Below the pieces are notes generated by a model. The model did no database searches. It saw nothing but the letters and a program-made list of their open reading frames with translations, and had not been told where the DNA came from. The translations under genes were made by a program, and so were the position numbers. A stretch of DNA of 21,194 bases from Myxococcales bacterium (lineage in GTDB: Bacteria; Myxococcota_A; Bradymonadia; UBA4248). The stretch lies in contig SFMP01000161.1 of the NCBI GenBank assembly GCA_004554395.1, positions 1-21,194 of the forward strand, written 5' to 3'. Positions 12,770 to 20,341 of the stretch are shown in pieces; the stretch's first letter is position 1, and each line of letters begins with the position of its first letter.

Positions 12770-14212
12770 TTAGAAGTCGACGAAGTTGAGGTAGAGGCTG
12801 ATGCCGTTGCCGTCGACGCGGAAATCGACGGCGCTTGTGGCGATTTGTGCGACTTCGGTGTTGCCGTCTTCGGAGCCTTTTTCTGTGGGGACGGAGAATT
12901 GGTCGTAGTTGAACGAGAGAGTGGCTTGTTCGACGAGGTCTTGGAATGTTTTTGTGTTGGTGATGGCGTCGAGTCCGATTTTTGCGAGTGCGCCGATGCC
13001 TTTGGCTTTTCCTGCGCGGATGTTGCCGATGCCGAGTTCGAATTTGTCGGTCGAAGCGCCGAGTTTGAAGCCAGCGAGTAGGTCGAAGTAGCCGCATACG
13101 TCTTTTGTGCTCCACATGCGCAGTCCGACGGTGAAGTAGTCGCGCCATTCGTCGCCGCATGTCATGAGCGTTTGCATGGGGTATTCGGTCATGTCGGCCA
13201 TGGTGACTTCGAATGCGCTGGGTGCGGCGCTGGAGGCGGAAGCGGTGTCGAGTGTGACGTCGCTGGCGATGAATTGTTCGTGGAACATGAGCGAGAGAAT
13301 GCCGCGGATGAGGTCAGGATGGATGTGTAGGCCGACTTCGGCGTCTTTGGGGAATGATTCTTCCCAAGTGACGCGAGCGGTTTCGCCGAGTGATTCGTCG
13401 GGGATGCCGAGGTCGATGTTGGAGTACATGCCGAGGGTGAGCGTGCCTTCTTTTTCGTTGGTGACGGGGCCGCCGGCGAGGAGTTGTATGTTGCCGTTGC
13501 CCATTTTCCAGGCCGAGACGTCGAAGAGGAAGACGCGTTTGAGGTTGCCTTTGAGGAGCTCTTTGAGTGCAATTTCGACGGGTTCTTTGAGGAAACTGGG
13601 CAATTTATTGTTGTTAAACGCCACGTTGAGGATTTGGAATTGGGTGAGGTCGGCGAAGATCGAGGTTCGTAGGCCTTTTCCGTCGTTTTGGTCTTTGCCT
13701 TTGATGGCGGTCGTGATGGGGACGCCTAGTGTGACGTTGACGCCTTGGCCGCTGACTGTTGCGTTGAAGACGAGCGAGAGGCAATTATCGGAGGTGATTT
13801 GGGCTCCCGTAGCAGTGCCGCTGGAGCCCAAACGGCATCCGCCGACTTGGATCGTGGGGAGTCCGACTTCGACGCCACCAAAGTCCCAGTTTGCCGAGGC
13901 TTGGAATAGTTTATTGATCGACTTTTCGTTGAGGACGAGGGCCATGGAGAAATCTTTTGGATAGCGTTCCATGCGGGATTCGACGGTTTCGATCGAGAGG
14001 AGGGAGCCTTGTTTGGTGACCGTTTTGGTGTAGTCGGTTTTTGTTTGGCTGCAGTCGGCGCCCGTGGCGAGGTCGAAGATATCGGTGAGGGTATTCCCCC
14101 AGGAGCAAGTATCGCCGTTGGACGAGAGGCTGTCGAGGTCGCACGAGGAGAGCGAAGTGATCGAGAGGGCGGCGATGGTCGAGACGGCGAGCGATTTGAA
14201 CGAGTGATTCAT
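12770..14212 (-). CDS. Large predicted lipoprotein, function unknown
   Basis: This 480-aa protein has a clear lipoprotein signal: MNHSFKSLAV, a hydrophobic stretch, then the lipobox LSSC with Cys24 lipidated. The mature part is beta-rich, with alternating patterns such as GVEVGLPTIQVGG, GVNVTLGVPITTAIKG and VGLHIHPDLIRGI. It has a long helix-like segment LPSFLKEPVEIALKELLKG and a few Cys residues (for example in DTCSWGN and GADCSQTK). The layout is reminiscent of elongated lipid-binding (TULIP-type) folds, but no motif proves it. AAGGAT lies 8 nt before the ATG. It is a single-gene minus-strand unit ending in hairpin repeats and an intrinsic terminator. It is probably anchored in the outer membrane. 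Confidence 0.82.
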   Translation of the reverse strand: MNHSFKSLAVSTIAALSITSLSSCDLDSLSSNGDTCSWGNTLTDIFDLATGADCSQTKTDYTKTVTKQGSLLSIETVESRMERYPKDFSMALVLNEKSINKLFQASANWDFGGVEVGLPTIQVGGCRLGSSGTATGAQITSDNCLSLVFNATVSGQGVNVTLGVPITTAIKGKDQNDGKGLRTSIFADLTQFQILNVAFNNNKLPSFLKEPVEIALKELLKGNLKRVFLFDVSAWKMGNGNIQLLAGGPVTNEKEGTLTLGMYSNIDLGIPDESLGETARVTWEESFPKDAEVGLHIHPDLIRGILSLMFHEQFIASDVTLDTASASSAAPSAFEVTMADMTEYPMQTLMTCGDEWRDYFTVGLRMWSTKDVCGYFDLLAGFKLGASTDKFELGIGNIRAGKAKGIGALAKIGLDAITNTKTFQDLVEQATLSFNYDQFSVPTEKGSEDGNTEVAQIATSAVDFRVDGNGISLYLNFVDF

Positions 14213-14739
14213 GATGGCGTATCCTTATGCTATAGGCCTGAGATATAAGCTGGAAACGATGGTCGCTTGGTGCGACTTGTGATTCATTTGTCGTGGCACA
14301 TGAATGTCGAGAGACATCGATGCGATGAATTGGTGCTTAATAATGCTTAATAATATGGTTATGTGTGAGAAGATTGTGTGCGTTGCTCGTTCGACGTCGA
14401 GGGAATCGGCAGTCGAGTGGGCGACGAAAGGGCGATGCGGAGCGAGTGGCATCGCGATAGGGCGATGTCGGACGCCGCATGAACACGCAAAATCGATGCC
14501 TATTATAGCAGAAAAGCAGAAGAAATTCGAGGCGTGAACGCTGAAAAAGTCGAATAGGCGGATGGTAACGAAAGAAAAGATTGATTTTATCGTCGAATAT
14601 CCCTAATGTGGCGCGCCGAATGCGCGTGCGAATAAAATTCGCAGTGCGTTTGTCAGGATGTGTTTTCCGAGAGATTGAGCGCGCTTTAGTGCCGTGTAAG
14701 TAGGCGTTTGAGTGCATAATAATAGGGTTTTGTGCCGCT
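14213..14739. other. Divergent intergenic region between the lipoprotein gene and secG
   Basis: This stretch of 527 bases has no convincing gene; short open frames on both strands lack ribosome-binding sites and recognisable products. It must hold the promoters of two divergently oriented genes, but I see no strong -35/-10 pair. A tandem 10-mer GCTTAATAAT lies at 14335-14354. A perfect palindrome is at 14627-14643. AT-rich pieces (for example TATTATAG near 14500, and CATAATAATAGGG just before secG) could be -10 elements. Confidence 0.5.
14627..14643. promoter_or_regulatory. Palindrome upstream of secG, possible operator
   Basis: TGCGAAT-AAA-ATTCGCA is a perfect 7-bp inverted repeat with a 3-base centre, about 100 bases before the secG start. 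It is not followed by a T tract. Symmetry and position suit a protein-binding site or a small hairpin; the binding factor is unknown. Confidence 0.35.
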
Positions 14740-15552
14740 ATGATGACATTAATTTACGTTTTGTTTTCGATCGTCTGTGTATTTTTGATCGTGACGGTGC
14801 TTTTGCAGCCCGGCAAGGCAGGCGGTTTGGGAGCGGCATTTGGTGGCGGTGGCAATACGGTATTTGGCGCCAGTGGTGGAACGCCAGTATTTCGCCGTAT
14901 TACGACGGGTTGTGCCATTTGTTTTATGCTTTTGAGTTTGTTGTTGGCGTATTTGTCGCTCGACACGTCGGTGACGTCGCAAAGCAATGAGAAGCGGCGT
15001 GGGCTCGATTTTGGTAGCATAGAGACGGAAGCCGCAGAAATTCCCGCTGCAGCGCCTGCTGTTGAAGCGCCGGCGGCCGCAGAAATTCCCGCTGCAGCGC
15101 CCGCCGTTGAAGCGCCGGCGGCCGCAGAAGCACCTGTTGCAGCGCCTGTCGTTGAAGCGCCGGCGGCTGCAGAAGCGCCTGTTGCAGCGGCTGCAGAAGC
15201 ACCTGTTGCAGCGGCCGCAGAAGCACCTGTTGTAGCGCCCGCCGTTGAAGCGCCGGCGGTCGCAGAGGCACCTGTTGCAGCGCCCGCCGTTGAAGCGCCG
15301 GCGGCCGCAGAAGCACCCGTTGCAGCGCCTGTAGCCGCAGAAGCGCCTGCCGTAGAAGCGCCGGCGGTTGAAATTCCCGCTGCAGCGCCTGCCGTAGAAG
15401 CGCCGGCGGCCGCAGAAGCACCCGTTGCAGCGCCTGTAGCCGCAGAAGCGCCTGCCGTAGAAGCGCCGGCGGTTGAAATTCCTGCTGCAGCGCCTGCCGT
15501 AAAAGCGCCGGCGGCCGCAGAACCGGTAGCCGAGGTGCCCGTAGCGCAATAG
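14740..15552 (+). CDS. secG: SecG, protein-export membrane subunit, with long Ala/Pro/Glu repeat tail
   Basis: The first 75 residues are a complete SecG: TM1 (about 4-22), then the diagnostic LLQPGKAGGLGAAFGGGGNT loop followed by VFGASGG, then TM2 (about 54-74). SecG assists SecYE in protein translocation. Typical SecG is 75-130 aa; this one is 270 aa. From about residue 95 it continues as low-complexity repeats of EAPAAAEAPVAAP, VEIPAAAPAVEAP and similar units, acidic and proline-rich, ending EPVAEVPVAQ. The frame is continuous and the repeats are in phase, so the tail is encoded rather than a frameshift artefact. With both ends of SecG on the periplasmic side, the tail would extend into the periplasm (inference). 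There are two adjacent ATGs (14740, 14743) and no good SD. Two terminators follow. Confidence 0.93.
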   Translation: MMTLIYVLFSIVCVFLIVTVLLQPGKAGGLGAAFGGGGNTVFGASGGTPVFRRITTGCAICFMLLSLLLAYLSLDTSVTSQSNEKRRGLDFGSIETEAAEIPAAAPAVEAPAAAEIPAAAPAVEAPAAAEAPVAAPVVEAPAAAEAPVAAAAEAPVAAAAEAPVVAPAVEAPAVAEAPVAAPAVEAPAAAEAPVAAPVAAEAPAVEAPAVEIPAAAPAVEAPAAAEAPVAAPVAAEAPAVEAPAVEIPAAAPAVKAPAAAEPVAEVPVAQ

Positions 15553-15559
15553 TGCGCGA

Positions 15560-15580
15560 GCCCGATTTTGGGCGTTTTTT
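15560..15580 (+). terminator. Intrinsic terminator after secG (first)
   Basis: GCCC-GATTTT-GGGC followed by G and six T residues, beginning 8 bases after the secG stop. The stem is short (4 bp) but GC-only and has a proper T tract. Confidence 0.6.
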
Positions 15581-15605
15581 GTGATTTTGATAAATCGTCT
15601 CGATG

Positions 15606-15642
15606 AAGCGGTAGAATGCGGAAACATTCTGCCGCTTTTTTT
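15606..15642 (+). terminator. Intrinsic terminator after secG (second, strong)
   Basis: A 13-bp stem AAGCGGTAGAATG / CATTCTGCCGCTT with one T-G pair and a 6-nt loop runs directly into a run of T residues (to 15642). It acts on the plus strand and backs up the weaker terminator at 15560, separating secG from the 556-aa membrane protein gene. Confidence 0.85.
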
Positions 15643-15797
15643 GTAAAAATGCCTATATTAAACCGCTATCAATATCATATACATGGCAACACCGATTTGC
15701 TCGCCATTGGCGCAATTTGGAAATCGACAAAACAAACGAAACATAGGGCGCGGGAGTCTCAATTGGTCTCGTCGTGTCGCAATAGCAAGGTAATCGC

Positions 15798-17468
15798 ATG
15801 GCAGAAGAAGTCGTATTAGGTCAAAATGTAGAACGCGCGCGTCAGGCAGTTCTTCGCCGAGGAGGAAAGGTCACCATCGGCGATATCATGTCGGAGACAG
15901 GGCTAGGGAATTACGAGGCCAAAGAGGCACTCGACAGGATGATAGAAGTATACGAAGGCGTGATGCGCGTGAGCGATAACGGCGAACTTTTGTATGTCTT
16001 CAAGTCGGGATGTATTCGCCGCGATCATCGTTCGTGGTGGCAGCGCAACAAAGACGCGATCATCAGCGTGCTGAAGAAGATCTTCAAAGTCATCATTTTC
16101 CTCGTGCTCGTCGTCTACTTCATCATTTACTTGCTCATCCTCTTGGCGATTTTGACGTCGGGACGCAATAACAGTCGATCGTCGGGATCGGGAGACTTGC
16201 TCGCCTGGGGTATGTATATCTTCTGGGGGACGGGATTTGGCGACGATTCGCAATCGTCGGGTGGTAGTGGTATAGAGTCTGGTAAGCAGCCACTCTATAC
16301 GAAAGTGTTTAACTTCGTCTTTGGTCCCGAAGAGCCCAAAGAAGACCCGCTCGAGGCGAAAGCAGAATGTGCGCAGCTCATACGCGCGCGTCGTGGCGTC
16401 ATAACGCTCCGCGATTGGGTCATCGTTTCGGGGCAAGATCGCGAAAAATGCGAGAGCGATTTGGCGCGTTTTACGGCGGAATTTGATGGCAATGTCGAGA
16501 TAACGGATTCGGGTACGATCGTCTATACGTTTGAAGAAATGATGGTTTCGGGCGATATGAAGCGATCGTCAATGCCCGAGCGATGCTGGAGAAAAGTCGT
16601 CGCGCGTCGTCCGCTATCGGGCAATATCTATGGTGGCGATGGTGCAGTTATCGGCTTGAACCTCTTCAATATGACGTTTGCCGGAATTGCGACGTTTCTC
16701 CTTGCCGCCAGCGAGGCCGGTAAGCTTGGCACAGATTCAACTTTGAGTGGTATGATTGAATTGACGCGACAGGGGCATTCGGGCTTTATATGGTTAGGTC
16801 TGGTTCCGCTCGTCTTTAGCGCCCTCATCTTTGCGGGGCCACTCGTGCGCATGCCTGGGAATATCAAAGAGAATCATCGTCGAGCGAAGATCGTCATTCG
16901 CAAGGCGCTTTTGGAAGAGCTCTTTGGTACGAAGCGCAAAGATGGCAATTATCGGCTTGTCTATAGCCAGTGTTTAGAGCATGCACTCGATTTGTTGGAG
17001 CAAAGTGGTTTCAATCCGAATTCGATATCGCATGACTTGATAAGCCGGGAATACAACGATCTTTGTTATGAATTCCACGGCGAGATAACGGGCGATACGG
17101 ATACGACATACGAGTTCCCCGAGCTCGAATCATCGCGTTTAGAAGTCGCCGCCCTTCGCGATAAACTCCACTACGACAAGCACGTCATCAAAAACGTCGC
17201 CTTCTCGACCGATAACGACGAACAAGCGAATATCGAAGAGAAAGAGGAGCGCGCAGAACTCGATGCATTTAGCAAGATGCTCAAGACAGGTGTGGCAGTC
17301 AAAAAGCCAGCTTCGCAGCTCGATGCCATCGAGGCGCCACAAATTCAGACGCAATTGTCGGCTTGGGGGCAATCGATCGACGGTAGTTCGACTGGCGGTG
17401 ACTATGACAGCAACTATGGCGTGAGCGAAGGCGTATCGCGCAAGAAATCGAATTATTCGGAGCTGTAA
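15798..17468 (+). CDS. Membrane protein with duplicated winged-helix-like domain, unknown
   Basis: This 556-aa protein carries two copies of a domain of about 58 residues, at 12-69 and 189-247. ARQAVLRRGGKVTIGDI ... VRVSDNGELLYVFKS-type residues in copy 1 align with AQLIRARRGVITLRDW ... VEITDSGTIVYTFEE in copy 2. Each reads as helix, helix-turn-helix, beta hairpin, like a winged helix. Copy 1 is followed by a strong TM segment (about 95-120) and a Ser/Gly linker. Copy 2 is followed by two more TM segments (about 283-304 and 328-349), then a helical soluble region (360-430) and an acidic, low-complexity C-terminus. There is no signal peptide. AAGGT lies 7 nt before the ATG. It is flanked by terminators on both sides, so it is a single-gene unit. 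I know similar domains in deltaproteobacterial membrane proteins but not their function. Confidence 0.82.
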   Translation: MAEEVVLGQNVERARQAVLRRGGKVTIGDIMSETGLGNYEAKEALDRMIEVYEGVMRVSDNGELLYVFKSGCIRRDHRSWWQRNKDAIISVLKKIFKVIIFLVLVVYFIIYLLILLAILTSGRNNSRSSGSGDLLAWGMYIFWGTGFGDDSQSSGGSGIESGKQPLYTKVFNFVFGPEEPKEDPLEAKAECAQLIRARRGVITLRDWVIVSGQDREKCESDLARFTAEFDGNVEITDSGTIVYTFEEMMVSGDMKRSSMPERCWRKVVARRPLSGNIYGGDGAVIGLNLFNMTFAGIATFLLAASEAGKLGTDSTLSGMIELTRQGHSGFIWLGLVPLVFSALIFAGPLVRMPGNIKENHRRAKIVIRKALLEELFGTKRKDGNYRLVYSQCLEHALDLLEQSGFNPNSISHDLISREYNDLCYEFHGEITGDTDTTYEFPELESSRLEVAALRDKLHYDKHVIKNVAFSTDNDEQANIEEKEERAELDAFSKMLKTGVAVKKPASQLDAIEAPQIQTQLSAWGQSIDGSSTGGDYDSNYGVSEGVSRKKSNYSEL

Positions 17469-17502
17469 TCGCCTCATCGTCGATCGCACATAACCGTGTA
17501 AT

Positions 17503-17528
17503 ATAGCGCCTATATGGGCGCTATTTTT
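17503..17528 (+). terminator. Intrinsic terminator after the 556-aa gene (first)
   Basis: ATAGCGCC / GGCGCTAT, an 8-bp stem with a 6-nt loop, followed by a T run to 17528. It lies 34 bases after the stop of the membrane protein gene. Confidence 0.82.
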
Positions 17529-17540
17529 GTGTTATGACGC

Positions 17541-17565
17541 AAGCGCCTGCAAGGGCGCTTTTTTT
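17541..17565 (+). terminator. Intrinsic terminator after the 556-aa gene (second)
   Basis: AAGCGCC / GGCGCTT, a 7-bp stem with a 6-nt loop, leads into a continuous T run to 17565. The sequence GACGCAAGCGC recurs right after it (17574 onward), so this hairpin appears partly duplicated. Together with the preceding terminator it insulates the rsmF gene. Confidence 0.82.
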
Positions 17566-17661
17566 ATGCGACGACGCAAGCGCTTTTGATGGCGTTATGA
17601 TGCTATTGTGGAGCATTATGAGACGCGAAATGGCGCAAATCATTCCTCGAACGGAGCAATC

Positions 17662-19086
17662 ATGCACGAGAAAATTTCTTTTGACGAACATTTACACCGC
17701 ATATTTGGCGACGATTACGACGCCTTTATATCGCATGCCCCAGTGGGTGAATTCGTGCGAGTTAATACGCAGCGAGCGACGCCCGAACGAGTCATGTCGC
17801 TGTTGAAATCGCAGGGATTTGATGTCGAACAAGTTGCAGGGCTCGACGATGCGATACGCCTACGGACGAAGCCATTTGAACCGACGCGATGTTTGCATCA
17901 TTTTGCGGGTTGGTTTGTGAAGCAAAGCCTGAGTTCGCAACTTCCGGTTCGATTTTTAGATGCGCGCCCTGGTCAAACGATAATCGATTTGTGTGCTGCC
18001 CCTGGATCGAAGACGACGCAAATCGCGACGGCAATGCACAACGAGGGTTGTTTGTTTGCCAACGATTTGGCGGGCAAGCGCATGACGCCGCTGGCGGCGC
18101 GGCTCGATGCCGGGATCGTCTCGCATGCCGTTTTATTCAACGTCGCCGCCGAGCGCTTGCCGCATTATCTCGATCCCGTGTTCGATCGCGTGCTGGCTGA
18201 TGTTCCGTGCTCGGGTCTTGGGCTCTTCGATGCGATCGACGAAAACCGGCATCGCTACGAAGCTGCCAAAAATCCATCGTCGCAATACCAGCTTCAATAT
18301 CGCATATTGCTCTCGGGAGCGCGTTTATTGCGCGTCGGTGGGCGCTTGGTCTATTCGACTTGCTCGCTCAATCCCGACGAAAACGAAGGCGTCGTCTCTC
18401 AATTCCTCGCGCGTTATCCGTTCCGATTAGTCGAGATACCCGATATTGCGGGGATTCACTTCAGACCTGGGCTTACGTCGTGGCAAGGTTGCGAATATGG
18501 CGAAGAGATGACGCGGGCTCGCCGTGTCACGCCTTGGGAAAACGATACGCAAGGATTTTTTATGGCGGTATTGGAGAAGACCGACGAATTGCCAGAACGG
18601 TTGTCGTATCCGCCGCGCGCCACGGAACCGGTTCGAACGCTTGCGCCCGACGACGAAGCCGTGGCGCCAATTTTAGCCAACATCGAGCGATACTATGGGA
18701 TCGATCCGTCGGCGTTTGGGGCGTTGCGTTTCTTGCTTTCGGCTCGAGCGATCTATGCGATCGATGGACATTGGGAAGAAATTCCCGGTGGCTATCAACG
18801 AGCTGGGATATGCTTGGCCAAACGCCGTGGCGGCATTTGGCGCCTGAGTCACTCGATGATACAGCGATTTAGCGATGAAATCACGCGCAATACGCTCACG
18901 CTCGACGACGATCAAATGGCGCAAATATGCGCCACAGGCGATATCGACGTTGCCATCGCCGATATCGAATCGCCCTATCCGGTATTGCGCTACGAACCGC
19001 TTGGCGCCTTGGCATCGCTCTACGACATGGGCGGAGGCCGAGTCCATTGGAAACGCGCATGCGATTACCAATTTGCCCGCGTTTAA
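17662..19086 (+). CDS. rsmF: 16S rRNA m5C methyltransferase, RsmF type (NOL1/NOP2/Sun family)
   Basis: This is a 474-aa S-adenosylmethionine-dependent RNA cytosine-5 methyltransferase. SAM-binding motif I is LCAAPGSKTTQ (110-120) and the acidic motif II lies near FANDLAGKR. Motif IV is ADVPCSGLG with Cys183, and motif VI is STCSLNPDENEG with the catalytic Cys234. The region from about 330 to 474 (FLLSARAIYAIDG, AKRRGGIWRLSHSM, PLGALASLYDMGGGRVHWKR) fits the PUA-like C-terminal domain of RsmF/YebU, and the length matches E. coli RsmF (479 aa), which modifies 16S rRNA C1407. The start at 17662 has GGAG 6 nt upstream; the ATG at 17608 would add an unrelated 18-residue leader. Its TAA overlaps the rapZ stop codon on the other strand. 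Confidence 0.9.
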   Translation: MHEKISFDEHLHRIFGDDYDAFISHAPVGEFVRVNTQRATPERVMSLLKSQGFDVEQVAGLDDAIRLRTKPFEPTRCLHHFAGWFVKQSLSSQLPVRFLDARPGQTIIDLCAAPGSKTTQIATAMHNEGCLFANDLAGKRMTPLAARLDAGIVSHAVLFNVAAERLPHYLDPVFDRVLADVPCSGLGLFDAIDENRHRYEAAKNPSSQYQLQYRILLSGARLLRVGGRLVYSTCSLNPDENEGVVSQFLARYPFRLVEIPDIAGIHFRPGLTSWQGCEYGEEMTRARRVTPWENDTQGFFMAVLEKTDELPERLSYPPRATEPVRTLAPDDEAVAPILANIERYYGIDPSAFGALRFLLSARAIYAIDGHWEEIPGGYQRAGICLAKRRGGIWRLSHSMIQRFSDEITRNTLTLDDDQMAQICATGDIDVAIADIESPYPVLRYEPLGALASLYDMGGGRVHWKRACDYQFARV

Positions 19087-19934
19087 TGCGCGATATCGCG
19101 ATGGAATACCGCATAATCGGGATTATCTCGATAGATGCGGTATAGGGCTTCGGCGAGTGCGACGCTCCGATGTTGACCGCCCGTGCATCCGATACCGATC
19201 GTGAGGTATCGTTTTCCTTCGCGTTGATAACGCGGGACGAGGAAGTCGACGGTATCGCGGATTTTAGCTAAGAAGACGTCGGCATCGGGATCGGAAAAGA
19301 CGTATTGCGCGACAGCGCTATCGCGTCCGGTGAGGCGCGAAAGCTCGGGAACGAAATACGGGTTTTTGAGGAATCGCACGTCGAAGACGAGGTCGGCATC
19401 GAGCAATATGCCGTTTTTATAGCCAAAGCTGACGATATCGACGTGCATACGCGAGCCCTCGTTGCTGTAATGCGAACTAAACCAGTCTCGTAGCTGATGT
19501 GGTGTGAAAGCCGATGTATCGAGATGCGTTTGGATATAGGGGGCAATGACTTGCAACAAACGTCGCTCGCGCTGAATCGCGGCGTGTAGATCGCCTTTTG
19601 TATCGAGAGGATGGATACGTCGCGTTTCTTTGTATCGTCGAGCGAGGACGGCGTCGGAGGCATCGAGAAAGACGACTTCGGGGGCATATCCTTGTGCACA
19701 GAGCTGATCGATGACTTTTGGTGTTTCGGGCAAAAAGAGCGTATCGCGAATGTCGATGCCAATGGCGACGCGCGTGATGGCATCGTGCTGGCGCAACATG
19801 GCCAAAAAAGAGGGCAAAAGCACGATGGGCAAATTGTCGACGCAGTAAAAACCGAGATCTTCGAGCGTATGTAGAGCTGTCGTGCGCCCTGCGCCCCCCA
19901 TTCCCGAGATCAAAACGAGTTGTATTGGATTCAT
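19083..19934 (-). CDS. rapZ: RNase adapter protein / nucleotide-binding protein RapZ
   Basis: This 283-aa protein has nearly the length of E. coli RapZ (284 aa), which guides RNase E to the small RNA GlmZ and so tunes amino-sugar synthesis. The N-terminal kinase-like domain has a P-loop GMGGAGRTT (11-19) in which Arg replaces the usual Lys, as also happens in actinobacterial homologues, followed by LEDLGFYCVDNLP. FLDASDAVLARRYKETRRIH (about 89-108) and the C-terminal IGIGCTGGQHRS signature are family hallmarks. AGGAG lies just before the ATG at 19934. The gene converges on rsmF and diverges from the small lipoprotein gene at 20021 (86-nt gap). No hpf, ptsN or other common rapZ neighbours are seen, so whether it controls GlmS here is unknown. 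Confidence 0.93.
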   Translation of the reverse strand: MNPIQLVLISGMGGAGRTTALHTLEDLGFYCVDNLPIVLLPSFLAMLRQHDAITRVAIGIDIRDTLFLPETPKVIDQLCAQGYAPEVVFLDASDAVLARRYKETRRIHPLDTKGDLHAAIQRERRLLQVIAPYIQTHLDTSAFTPHQLRDWFSSHYSNEGSRMHVDIVSFGYKNGILLDADLVFDVRFLKNPYFVPELSRLTGRDSAVAQYVFSDPDADVFLAKIRDTVDFLVPRYQREGKRYLTIGIGCTGGQHRSVALAEALYRIYRDNPDYAVFHRDIAH

Positions 19935-20020
19935 TTCTCTCCTCATGGTAAAACGCCACAATGCGCCGATAATAATCGAAAAAGGCGATGTCGTGCGCAA
20001 AAATTGACGAGGTAATTTGA

Positions 20021-20341
20021 ATGAAAAAAATTTTCATATTGTGCATATTCGTTGCATTTTCGACGGCATGTAACGATCCGCATCGAGATTTCTGCACGAA
20101 AGCGTCGGAACAGCTGTGCGGCAAATGCGAGCAATGCGGTGGAGATTATGCGATGTGTGGTCTTTTGCGAACGAACGACAAAGCGCAATGCGTATCGGAA
20201 TTGCAAGAGATATGCTCTGCATACGACAACGTCTATACGCGCGAGACGGCGTCGATTTGCCTCGAACAAATCGCCAATTTGCGATCGTGTGAACAATTTA
20301 AGCAGAGCGGTAAGCCTGAGATATGCTCGAAGTTGTTCTGA
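20021..20341 (+). CDS. Small cysteine-rich lipoprotein
   Basis: This 106-aa protein has a short signal (MKKIFILCIFVAF) and lipobox STAC, giving Cys17 as the lipidated residue. The mature part carries ten further Cys (25, 33, 36, 39, 46, 57, 65, 80, 90, 102), including a C-x2-C-x2-C cluster (LCGKCEQC); five disulfides are plausible. No heme-binding CXXCH is present. GAGGT lies 8 nt before the ATG. It is the first of three lipoprotein genes on this strand, and its TGA overlaps the ATG of the next, implying translational coupling. The function is unknown; envelope exposure and a disulfide-stabilised fold are inferred. Confidence 0.85.
   Translation: MKKIFILCIFVAFSTACNDPHRDFCTKASEQLCGKCEQCGGDYAMCGLLRTNDKAQCVSELQEICSAYDNVYTRETASICLEQIANLRSCEQFKQSGKPEICSKLF

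Noticed and set aside
15010..15552. Frameshift creating a false SecG extension
   Set aside because: The tail keeps the same repeat phase for about 170 codons and ends at a normal stop followed by two terminators, so a sequencing frameshift is unlikely.
14749..15627. 292-aa minus-strand open frame opposite secG
   Set aside because: Its composition (Cys/Arg/Gly/Phe repeats) is simply the reverse reading of the Ala/Pro/Glu repeat tail; SecG in the other strand is unmistakable.
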